From: Gammaproteobacteria bacterium
GTDB taxonomy: Bacteria; Pseudomonadota; Gammaproteobacteria; Chromatiales; Chromatiaceae
Length of the DNA: 12,860 nt
Assembly: GCA_019136395.1 (NCBI GenBank)
Contig: JAGVUH010000420.1
Coordinates: forward strand, 1-12,860
Direction: 5' to 3'
Position 1 is the stretch's first letter. The number at the start of each line of letters is the position of its first letter. The notes beneath the pieces were generated by a model that saw only the letters and a program-made list of their open reading frames with translations, ran no database searches and was not told the DNA's origin. The position numbers were made by a program, and so were the translations under genes. Shown one piece after another: positions 7,101-12,860 of this stretch.

Positions 7101-7567
7101 CCGCCCGGGGCGGGATTGGCGCCTTCCTGCAATTGCCGGAGCAGGGCGCTGGGGTCGGTGGCCTGGCGCAGCCGTTCGCGAAAGCCCTCCTCGCCGAACA
7201 GACCGGCCAGGTGGGCGAGGAGTTGCAGATGGACCTCGGTGGCGGCCTCCGGCACCAGCATGGCGAAGGCCAGGTCCACGGGTTGCTCGTCGATGGCATC
7301 GAAGTCCACGGGCTGCCGCAGCTGGATGAAGGCGCCGATGGCCTCCGTGGCATCCTTGATCCGGGCATGGGGCAGGGCCACGCCGTGGCCAAGGCCGGTG
7401 CTGCCCAGGCGCTCGCGCTCCAGCAGGTGCTCGAAGATGCTCTCGGTTTTCAGTTGGGGATGGGCGGAAGCCAGCAGGCCGGCGAGGACCTCCAGCAGGC
7501 GCTTTTTACTCGTGATTTCCACGCCGGCGGCGACGCGCTCGACGGCGAGAAATTGGGGAGGAAACAT
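7097..7567 (-). CDS. ptsN: Nitrogen-regulatory PTS EIIA (EIIA-Ntr)
   Basis: A 156-residue PTS EIIA type-2 domain. It starts MFPPQFLAVERVAAGVEITSKKRLLE, the usual PtsN opening, and has the active-site segment STGLGHGVALPHARI with the phosphorylated His at 67. The C-terminal half (QPVDFDAIDEQPVDLAFAMLVP...) is typical. PtsN receives phosphate from the PTS chain and in other proteobacteria controls potassium transport, sigma54-linked functions and carbon storage by protein contact. I chose ATG 7567 because GGGAG lies 9 bases upstream; the frame is open to 7612, but that start has no ribosome site. It is the first gene after hpf, with a 109-bp gap that contains a strong hairpin, and it overlaps hprK by 4 bases. 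Confidence 0.94.
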   Translation of the reverse strand: MFPPQFLAVERVAAGVEITSKKRLLEVLAGLLASAHPQLKTESIFEHLLERERLGSTGLGHGVALPHARIKDATEAIGAFIQLRQPVDFDAIDEQPVDLAFAMLVPEAATEVHLQLLAHLAGLFGEEGFRERLRQATDPSALLRQLQEGANPAPGG

Positions 7568-7619
7568 CGAAGGCGGCTCCCGATGAGTCTGGAAGATGAA
7601 GTTGGCGGCCATCGGGCCG

Positions 7620-7644
7620 CGCCGCCCGGGACCTCCGGGCGGCG
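7620..7644 (-). promoter_or_regulatory. Perfect 10-bp GC hairpin between hpf and ptsN
   Basis: CGCCGCCCGG (7620-7629) and CCGGGCGGCG (7635-7644) form a perfect 10-bp stem with a 5-base loop. It lies 32 bp after the hpf stop in the transcript. No T-tract follows, so it may be a partial terminator, a barrier to 3' exonucleases or an RNA-processing site, not a full intrinsic terminator. Confidence 0.5.
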
Positions 7645-7676
7645 AAGGCGCGGATTATGGCACGGCCGGGCGTCCC

Positions 7677-7997
7677 TTACTCGCTTTCCGCCACCTTGGG
7701 GGCGGTGGCGCGATGGCTGCTCTTCTTTTCCTTGTACTTGAGGATCTGACGATCGAGCTTGTCGCTCAGGGCGTCGATGGCGGCGTACATGTCATCCTCG
7801 GTCGCTTCGGCATGGAGGTTGCCGCCGTTGACCTGGAGGGTCGCCTCGGCGCTATGCCGCAGCTTTTCCACCGAAAGGACGACATGGGCGTCCAGGACGT
7901 GGTCGAGATGGCGCGAAAGTCGTTCGAACCGGCTGTCGACATAGTTGCGCATGGCCTCGGTGATGTCGACATGATGACCCGTCAAGTTGATTTGCAT
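7677..7997 (-). CDS. hpf: Ribosome hibernation-promoting factor (short HPF)
   Basis: A 106-residue protein of the HPF/YfiA family, which binds the small ribosomal subunit and inactivates ribosomes in stationary phase. It starts MQINLTGHHVDITEAMRNYVDSRFERL and has the conserved HAEATEDDMYAAIDALSDKLDRQILKYKEK. The length matches the short form (E. coli HPF 95 aa), with no C-terminal dimerisation domain. I chose ATG 7997 because AGGAG lies 7 bases upstream and the protein start matches the family; the frame stays open upstream to 8273, overlapping rpoN, but that stretch has no family similarity. It sits between rpoN and ptsN, as in many gammaproteobacteria, and strong hairpins lie on both sides of the gene. 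Confidence 0.95.
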   Translation of the reverse strand: MQINLTGHHVDITEAMRNYVDSRFERLSRHLDHVLDAHVVLSVEKLRHSAEATLQVNGGNLHAEATEDDMYAAIDALSDKLDRQILKYKEKKSSHRATAPKVAESE

Positions 7998-8078
7998 TGC
8001 GTGGCTCCTGGGTGTCCGAAGGAATGACCGCTCACCCACCTCCTGGGGCGGCCAAGGCGCGCGCTCCCTCGCCGTTGC

Positions 8079-8098
8079 CGCCACCGATCGGGGTGGCG
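8079..8098 (-). promoter_or_regulatory. Hairpin in the rpoN-hpf gap (distal)
   Basis: CGCCACC (8079-8085) and GGTGGCG (8092-8098) form a 7-bp stem with a 6-base loop, midway in the 166-bp gap before hpf. It could affect transcription into hpf or stability of the hpf message. There is no U-tract. Confidence 0.4.
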
Positions 8099-8121
8099 TC
8101 TGACGGCCCGTCCCATGGCCG

Positions 8122-8148
8122 CCGGGGCGCTGGTTTCGCCAGCGCCGG
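8122..8148 (-). promoter_or_regulatory. Strong hairpin 15 bp after the rpoN stop
   Basis: GGCGCTGG (8126-8133) pairs with CCAGCGCC (8139-8146) around a 5-base loop, and CC (8122-8123) pairs with GG (8147-8148) across a two-base bulge. Its place directly after rpoN suggests partial termination or 3'-end protection, which would set the rpoN to hpf expression ratio. No T-tract follows. Confidence 0.45.
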
Positions 8149-8163
8149 TGAATAGCGCCGTCC

Positions 8164-9657
8164 TCACGCCAGCCGGCGCCGCTCGCTGGAGGCCGCGATG
8201 CCCATGTTTTCGCGATATTTGGCCACCGTGCGGCGGGCGACGTTGATGCCCTGGTCGCTGAGGATGGCGGCAATACGTTGATCGCTCAAGGGCTTGGTGG
8301 CGGGCTCCGCAGCCACCAGTTTGCGGATCAGGGCGCGGATGGCGACGGAGGAACACTCCCCGCCCTCGGTCGTGTTGACGTGGCTGGAAAAAAAATACTT
8401 GAATTCGAAGGTCCCGCGTGGGGTATGCATGTACTTGTGGGTGGTGACGCGGGAGACGGTGGATTCGTGCAATTCCAGGGCCTCGGCGATATCGCGCAGG
8501 ACCATGGATTTCATGGCCTCCTCGCCCCGGTCGAGAAAGTCCCGCTGCATTTCCACGATCTTGGTCGCCACCCGCAGCACCGTGTCGTTGCGGCTTTGCA
8601 GGCTCTTGATGAACCAGCGGGCCTCCTGCAGGTGGTTGCGCAGGACCGCGTTGGTGTCGCTCTGGTCCGCGCGGCGGACCAGTCGGGCGTAGTCGGCGTT
8701 GATGCGCAGCCGCGGGGTGGCCTCGGGGTTGAGTTCCACCCGCCAGACACCGGCCTTTTTGCTCACGAAGACGTCGGGGATCACATATTCCGGCTTGGGC
8801 GCCGCGATCAGGCTGCCGGGTCTGGGCTGCAGGGCGCGGATCTCGGCCAGGGCGGCGGTGAGGGCGTCGGGGGTCAGGTGCAGTTGCCGCTGGATACGCT
8901 CCAGCTCGTTGCGCGACAAGGCGGTGATGCAGTGCTGACAGATGGCGATGGCGTCCCGGGTGGCTGGGGAGGGGTGCGGCCGCTGACGCAATTGAATAAG
9001 CAGGCATTCCGCCAGATCCCGGGCGCCGACCCCGGGAGGATCGAGGGCCTGGATGCGATGCAGGACGGTCTCGATCTCCTGGACCGTCAGGCCTTCCTCG
9101 CCGAGGGCCTCGCGCAGTTCCTCGCAACTCTGGGTCAGATAGCCGTCGGCGTCGATGGCGTCGACGATGGCCGTGGCGATGGCCCGTTCGGTGCTGTCCA
9201 GGCGACACAGGTTGAGTTGCCAGTGCAAAAAATCCTGGAGGGTTTCCGGGCGACTCTGCTGGGTCAGGGGATCGAAGTCCCCCTCCTCGCCACCGCCCCC
9301 GCCGGAGTAGCCATCGAAGTGATCCGCCCACTCACTGTCCAGGGGCAATTCCTGGGGGATCGTCGTCTCCCCCGTGGCATCCCGTTCGCCGTCACCCCAG
9401 CGTTCCTCGTCGCCCGCATCCGCCCTCGTCGGGCTCGCCCCGTCCACCGGGGTGGCCAGGTCGGTCAGGGACTCACCGGGGGGCGGGGTGGTCAGCTCTC
9501 CCTCCTCGGCGGTTTCCAGCATCAGATTCGTGTCCAGCGCCTCCTGGATCTCCTGATGGAGTTCCAGGGTGGACAACTGCAACAGGCGGATGGCCTGTTG
9601 CAGTTGGGGGGTCATGGTCAAATGCTGGCCCAGCCGGAGCTGGATGGTCTGCTTCAT
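8164..9657 (-). CDS. rpoN: RNA polymerase sigma-54 factor
   Basis: A 497-residue sigma54. Region I is the Gln- and Leu-rich MKQTIQLRLGQHLTMTPQLQQAIRLLQLS start. An acidic, low-complexity region II follows (about residues 55-140, rich in Asp, Glu and Gly, including five Gly in a row). The core-binding domain comes next, then the first family signature LRDIAEALELHESTVSR with VTTHKYMHTPRGTFEFKYFFS, and the DNA-binding RpoN box ARRTVAKYRE at 474-483. RpoN directs transcription of nitrogen-, motility- and stress-related genes and needs AAA+ activators. I chose ATG 9657 over a TTG at 9669 because it gives the standard MKQ start; no strong Shine-Dalgarno is seen. The 72-bp gap from lptB contains no promoter I can call. 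Somewhat longer than E. coli RpoN (477), mostly from region II. Confidence 0.97.
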   Translation of the reverse strand: MKQTIQLRLGQHLTMTPQLQQAIRLLQLSTLELHQEIQEALDTNLMLETAEEGELTTPPPGESLTDLATPVDGASPTRADAGDEERWGDGERDATGETTIPQELPLDSEWADHFDGYSGGGGGEEGDFDPLTQQSRPETLQDFLHWQLNLCRLDSTERAIATAIVDAIDADGYLTQSCEELREALGEEGLTVQEIETVLHRIQALDPPGVGARDLAECLLIQLRQRPHPSPATRDAIAICQHCITALSRNELERIQRQLHLTPDALTAALAEIRALQPRPGSLIAAPKPEYVIPDVFVSKKAGVWRVELNPEATPRLRINADYARLVRRADQSDTNAVLRNHLQEARWFIKSLQSRNDTVLRVATKIVEMQRDFLDRGEEAMKSMVLRDIAEALELHESTVSRVTTHKYMHTPRGTFEFKYFFSSHVNTTEGGECSSVAIRALIRKLVAAEPATKPLSDQRIAAILSDQGINVARRTVAKYRENMGIAASSERRRLA

Positions 9658-9729
9658 GGCAAGGGGCAAAGCTGGTACGAGAATTGAATCCCTGGTGATG
9701 CATCAAAGTCTAGCCGAAAAGTGGCCGGA

Positions 9730-10455
9730 TCAGAGGCGGAAATGCTCGCCCAGATAGACGGAGCGCACCTGGGCGTCCTCCAGCAGGGCCTGGGGGGCAC
9801 CCTCGGCGATCACCTGGCCCTCGTTGATGATGTAGGCGCGGTCGCAGATATCCAGGGTCTCGCGGACGTTGTGGTCGGTGATGAGGACGCCGATGCCCCG
9901 GTCCCGCAGGTGGGCGACGATCTGCTTGATGTCGCCCACGGCGATGGGGTCGACGCCGGCGAAGGGCTCGTCGAGGAGCATGACCTTCGGCTCCACCGCC
10001 AGGGCGCGGGCGATCTCCAGGCGTCGCCGCTCGCCACCGGAGAGGCTCATGCCCAGGGAGTCCGCCACATGGGCGATGCCCAGTTCCTCCAGCAGGTCGA
10101 GGCAACGGCCCTGGCGCTGGTCCTTGGTCAGGTCCTTGCGTGTCTCCAGCACCGCCAGCAGGTTATCCTGCGCGCTGAGCTTGCGGAACACCGAGGCCTC
10201 CTGCGCCAGGTAACTCAGGCCGCGCCGCGCCCGCTGGTGCATGGGCTTGCCGCTGATGTCCTGGTCCTCGAGCCAGATCTGCCCCTGGTCGGCGGTCACC
10301 AGGCCGACGATCATGTAGAAACAGGTGGTCTTGCCCGCGCCATTGGGTCCCAGGAGGCCGACCACCTCGCCAGCGTCGACGTCGACGCTGACCCCCCGCA
10401 CCACCTGCCGCTGGCGGTAACGCTTGATCAGGTCGCGGGCCCGCAGGGTGCTCAT
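9730..10455 (-). CDS. lptB: LPS export ABC transporter ATP-binding protein LptB
   Basis: A 241-residue ABC ATPase, the same length as E. coli LptB, that powers LPS extraction from the inner membrane with LptF/LptG. Visible motifs are Walker [10 protein letters not shown] (36-44), Q-loop [13 protein letters not shown] (Gln85), the ABC signature LSGGERRR (138-145), Walker B VMLLDE (158-163) and the switch His195 in [12 protein letters not shown]. The C-terminal [12 protein letters not shown] is the usual LptB ending. ATG 10455 overlaps the lptA stop by 4 bases (ATGA), so it is probably translationally coupled; the frame is open further upstream through lptA, but only in a shadow frame. lptF and lptG are not in this window, as expected from their usual separate location. 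Confidence 0.96.
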   Translation of the reverse strand: MSTLRARDLIKRYRQRQVVRGVSVDVDAGEVVGLLGPNGAGKTTCFYMIVGLVTADQGQIWLEDQDISGKPMHQRARRGLSYLAQEASVFRKLSAQDNLLAVLETRKDLTKDQRQGRCLDLLEELGIAHVADSLGMSLSGGERRRLEIARALAVEPKVMLLDEPFAGVDPIAVGDIKQIVAHLRDRGIGVLITDHNVRETLDICDRAYIINEGQVIAEGAPQALLEDAQVRSVYLGEHFRL

Positions 10456-10999
10456 GGCCGGGATCCGGGCTCGGTCTGGGGGGTGATCTGGATCCGGACC
10501 CGCTCCTTCCCCTGGGCGCTCGCACCGGCCTTGACCCGGGCGTTGAGGCGGTCGTAGACGATCCGGTCGCTGCGGAAAGTATCGGTGCCCTGGAAGACCA
10601 CGGCCTGGTCGATGAGGGTGATCTCGTCCTTCGTCGCCTGATATTCCATGCGCAGGGCCTCGGCCTGGATCGGACGTTCCTCCCCCTCGACCCGCTGCTG
10701 GTAGGTGGCGGGCTGACCGGTGGCGATGATCAGTTCCGGGCGCTTGTCCTCCGCGTGGTGGATGGTCACCTGATCGGCGTGGATCTCCAGGCTGCCCTGG
10801 CGGACGATGACCTTGCCGGTGTAGACGCTCAGGCGCTTGGCCTCGTCCATCTCGGCGGCATCGGACTCTCGCTTTCCAGGGCAAGCGCCGGTGGCGTTAG
10901 CGAAAGGGCCAGGACCAGGGTGAGGGCCAGGGGCCTGACCAGACCCTGGGCCAGACCCTGGGCCAGACCCTGGGCCAGACCCGGAGTCGCGGCCTGCAA
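10452..10999 (-). CDS. lptA: LptA, LPS periplasmic bridge protein, frameshifted between signal peptide and OstA domain
   Basis: LptA polymerises into the periplasmic bridge that carries LPS from LptC to the outer membrane. The mature OstA domain is clear in the frame ending at 10452: [31 protein letters not shown] and so on. The export signal is in another frame: minus-strand codons from about 10999 encode [28 protein letters not shown], then run out of frame to a stop at 10829-10831. The junction is near 10857-10864 (CCGATGCC), so one base (or two in the other direction) separates the frames. In its own frame, the OstA part would start at TTG 11030 with a Gly/Pro/Ser-rich stretch and no signal peptide, or at ATG 10850. 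Candidate starts for the signal frame are TTG 10999, TTG 11071 and ATG 11191; the last has GGAG 7 bases upstream and overlaps lptC. A sequencing error, a true deletion or a recoded gene are all possible. Confidence 0.8.
10939..10982. repeat. 12-bp tandem repeat (3.7 copies) in the lptA leader
   Basis: The unit CCAGACCCTGGG occurs three times exactly (10939-10974) plus eight further bases (10975-10982). On the minus strand, in the signal-peptide frame, it encodes [14 protein letters not shown] directly before the hydrophobic core. Copy changes would keep the frame because the unit is four codons. Confidence 0.85.
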
Positions 11000-11174
11000 G
11001 CGTCCCGCGGCGGAGCGCCGGCTTCGCCAAGATGGAGGTGCCTGACGGGCGTTGGCCCGACGGCCAGTCAAGACGGTGCTTGTGCTCGGGCGCCAGACCG
11101 CGGGATCCCCGCCGGGTGGCAGATGGCCAGGGGGGAGGAGGGCCCGTGATCCGTGGGCGGGTAGGGGTGGCAGG

Positions 11175-11819
11175 TCAAGAGGGCCCGGCATCAGGGGTCT
11201 CCGTGGGGGTGAGGGGGCTGGCCTCCGGTGGCGCGCTCTCAGCGCCGGGCGGGGGGTGAAATTCCAGGCTGACGCGGCCAAAGAGCCGGGCGCGCAGGGT
11301 GTCGCCGAACCAGGCCTCGCCGCCGCCGACGCTGGTCAGCCAGTCCGCGCCACGGGTGGCGCGCAGGGGGGTCTGGGTGCGGCCGTAATGCTCCTGGGGC
11401 CAGACGTGGAGCTCCTGGGTGCTGATCTGGACCGGGGGGGAGTCCCGCCAGGCCTCGCGGTCGAGGAAGACCTCGCCGCGCAGGCGGATCTCCGCCGCTT
11501 CCTCGGCCACCCAGCCGCGCTCCGATTTGAGCCGCCAGGGCGGGCCCTCCGCGGTGAAGAGGGTCAGGCGCGGGGCATCGAGCTCGCTGCCAGCCCCCCC
11601 GGGATAGTGTCTGGCCTCCCGGGCCACCAGGCGGCGCTGTGGTTGGCCCGCTTCGTCCAGGGTCGTGATCCGGAGTCCCTCGACCACCTGATCCGGCTCG
11701 CCGGGGGGGGTATCCTGGGCCAGGCGCGGTCCCTCGCGCATCAGGCTCAGCCACCAGGCGAGGATCGCCAGCAGGGCGAGCAAGATCGGCAGCAGGCGCT
11801 GGCGGACAATCCCCACCAT
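11175..11819 (-). CDS. lptC: LPS export system protein LptC
   Basis: A 214-residue bitopic inner-membrane protein that accepts LPS from LptB2FG and hands it to LptA. One N-terminal membrane segment (about residues 9-25, LPILLALLAILAWWLSL) follows two Arg; the rest is a periplasmic beta-jellyroll with EGLRITTLDEAGQPQRRLVAREARHYP, where the tyrosine and Asp-Ala-Pro-Arg strands match the family. It is about 20 residues longer than E. coli LptC (191) because of a Pro/Thr/Ser-rich tail after LEFHPPPGA. It starts 15 bp after the kdsC stop. Unlike many clusters, its stop is about 175 bp from the first good signal-peptide codons of lptA, although an ATG at 11191 with a good ribosome site overlaps its end. 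Confidence 0.88.
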   Translation of the reverse strand: MVGIVRQRLLPILLALLAILAWWLSLMREGPRLAQDTPPGEPDQVVEGLRITTLDEAGQPQRRLVAREARHYPGGAGSELDAPRLTLFTAEGPPWRLKSERGWVAEEAAEIRLRGEVFLDREAWRDSPPVQISTQELHVWPQEHYGRTQTPLRATRGADWLTSVGGGEAWFGDTLRARLFGRVSLEFHPPPGAESAPPEASPLTPTETPDAGPS

Positions 11820-11834
11820 GTCGGGGTGGCGGGC

Positions 11835-12356
11835 CTAGAGATAGCGCGCCATCATGGTGCCCAGGGTGCCCTGGGCCTCCATGAGGAGCTCGCAGAAGTC
11901 CCGGGCCGCCCCCCGTCCGCCGGGAGACGCCGTCCGCCAGTGGGCGTGACGCTGCACCAGGGGGTGGGCATCGGCCACCGCCACCGCCAGGCCCACGCGG
12001 CGCATGACGGGCAGGTCCACCACGTCGTCGCCGACGTAGGCAATGGCCTCGTCGCTCAGGCCCAGGGTCCGCTTCAGCTCCTCGTAGGTCGCCAGCTTGT
12101 CCTGAATGCCCTGGTAGACATGGCTGATGCCTAGGCTGGCCATGCGGATGCGCACCACCTCCGAGGACCGGCCGGTGATGATGGCCAGGGTGACGCCGGT
12201 CTGGCGCAGCAGGACCATCCCATGGCCATCCCGGGAGTTGAAGGCCTTGTACTCCTGGCCATCGTCGCCGATGTACAGACTGCCATCCGTCAGCACGCCA
12301 TCGACGTCGAAGATGGCGAGCCGGATGCGGTTGGCGCGCTCAAGGATGTCACGCAT
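11835..12356 (-). CDS. kdsC: 3-deoxy-D-manno-octulosonate 8-phosphate phosphatase (KdsC)
   Basis: A 173-residue HAD-superfamily phosphatase that removes the phosphate from Kdo-8-phosphate in LPS core synthesis; it works as a cytoplasmic tetramer. Motif I is FDVDGVLTDG with the nucleophile Asp17 and acid/base Asp19. Motif II is IITGRSSEVV (Thr61), Lys87 is in QDKLATYEEL, and motif IV is YVGDDVVDLPVM with Asp110-Asp111. The C-terminal GGRGAARDFCELLM tail is typical of KdsC and helps close the neighbouring active site. AGGGGG lies 7 bases before the ATG. It follows kdsD by 57 bp and precedes lptC by 15 bp. Confidence 0.95.
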   Translation of the reverse strand: MRDILERANRIRLAIFDVDGVLTDGSLYIGDDGQEYKAFNSRDGHGMVLLRQTGVTLAIITGRSSEVVRIRMASLGISHVYQGIQDKLATYEELKRTLGLSDEAIAYVGDDVVDLPVMRRVGLAVAVADAHPLVQRHAHWRTASPGGRGAARDFCELLMEAQGTLGTMMARYL

Positions 12357-12413
12357 GAGGTTCCCCCTCGTGGCGGATGGAGATGGGTCGCATGGTAGTG
12401 GCCGGGACTCCGG

Positions 12414-12860
12414 TCAGACGACCCCGGCCCGCAGCAGGTCATGCATGTTGAGGGCGCCCATCAGGCGCCCGGTCTCATCCACGACCAGCAGGGCGTTGAT
12501 CTTACGTTCCTCCATGATCCGCAGGGCCTCGGCGGCGAGGATGTCGGCCCTAACCCTCACGGGGTGGCGCGTCATGACGGCATCCACCGGGGTGGTGCGC
12601 AGGTCCAGCGCCCGGTCGAGGGTGCGCCGCAGATCGCCGTCGGTGTAGATGCCGGCGATCCGCTCCTCCCCGTCGACAATGGCGGTCATGCCCAGGCCCT
12701 TGCGCGTCATTTCCAGCAGGGTCTCGCGCAGATAGGTGCCTTGCGGTACTTGGGGAATCTCCGCGTCCCGGTGCATGATGTCGGCGACATGCAGCAGCAG
12801 GCGCCGGCCGAGGGTGCCGGCGGGATGGGAGCGGGCGAAATCGTCCCGGGTGAAGCCGCG
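12414..12860 (-). CDS. kdsD: Arabinose-5-phosphate isomerase KdsD, C-terminal part
   Basis: The last 148 residues of KdsD, which turns ribulose-5-phosphate into arabinose-5-phosphate, the first step of Kdo synthesis. The gene runs off the right edge, so the catalytic SIS domain is outside the window. Visible are the linker GFTRDDFARSHPAGTLGRRLLLHVADIMH, highly typical of KdsD, and two CBS domains (the first to about IYTDGDLRRTL, the second from VDAVMTRHPVRVRADILAAEALRIM to the end). The frame is open to 12860; the Met at 12776 is internal, not a start. It would be the first visible gene of the run that reads down to ptsI. Confidence 0.95.
   Translation of the reverse strand, partial: RGFTRDDFARSHPAGTLGRRLLLHVADIMHRDAEIPQVPQGTYLRETLLEMTRKGLGMTAIVDGEERIAGIYTDGDLRRTLDRALDLRTTPVDAVMTRHPVRVRADILAAEALRIMEERKINALLVVDETGRLMGALNMHDLLRAGVV

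Noticed and set aside
6183..7586. Long plus-strand open frame (467 codons) opposite hprK and ptsN
   Set aside because: Antisense shadow of well-identified genes; composition and lack of motifs argue against coding.
7656..7672. TGGCAC element resembling the -24 part of a sigma54 promoter
   Set aside because: The -12 TTGC element is absent at the right spacing and no plus-strand gene follows.
7982..9331. Minus-strand open frame (449 codons) in another frame of rpoN
   Set aside because: Same-strand shadow of rpoN; Arg/Pro/Gly-rich product without motifs.
8278..9687. Long plus-strand open frame (469 codons) opposite rpoN
   Set aside because: Antisense shadow of rpoN; no recognisable protein features.
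9658..9729. Possible rpoN promoter in the gap after lptB
   Set aside because: TTGATG is present on the minus strand, but no acceptable -10 hexamer lies at the right spacing.
10939..10982. Tandem repeat considered as a CRISPR-like array
   Set aside because: Units are 12 bp and directly adjacent with no spacers, so it is a simple minisatellite.

Overview
The window is GC-rich chromosomal DNA from a gammaproteobacterium. The gene order, the regulatory PTS with an HPr kinase, and a phasin gene alongside it fit a Chromatiales-type (purple sulfur bacterium-like) genome. That placement is inferred from gene content and style; no rRNA or other marker fixes the species. The window is almost entirely conserved housekeeping genes. 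I see no phage, IS element, CRISPR array, tRNA or rRNA.

Layout. Positions 1-2070 (+ strand) hold three tightly packed genes: the 3' end of dacB (PBP4-type carboxypeptidase), a short HtrA-like serine protease lipoprotein without a PDZ domain, and xthA (exonuclease III). A small convergent gap of about 70 bp follows. Next comes a phasin gene on the minus strand with its own clear sigma70-type promoter and two candidate PHA-regulator operators. Positions 2836-12860 (- strand) hold the classic rpoN cluster, read right to left: kdsD (partial), kdsC, lptC, lptA, lptB, rpoN, hpf, ptsN, hprK, rapZ, a mannose-family EIIA gene, ptsH, ptsI.

How it works together. KdsD and KdsC make Kdo for LPS, and LptC/A/B carry LPS across the envelope. 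RpoN is sigma54 and HPF is the ribosome hibernation factor. ptsN, hprK, rapZ, EIIA(Man), HPr and EI form a phosphorelay with no sugar-permease (EIIB/C) gene here, so it looks regulatory. HPr carries both His15 and Ser46, matching EI and HPrK as its two kinases. Many genes overlap by 4 bases (ATGA or GTGA), which suggests translational coupling. The phasin gene next to ptsI puts carbon-storage granules beside the regulatory PTS.

The main anomalies are these. lptA is broken into two frames between its signal peptide and its OstA domain, next to a 12-bp tandem repeat. The serine protease has lost its PDZ domain. RapZ lacks the basic C-terminal tail that binds RNA in E. coli. Strong hairpins flank hpf on both sides. 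A C-rich, G-poor tract follows ptsI. I found no clearly new biological system.
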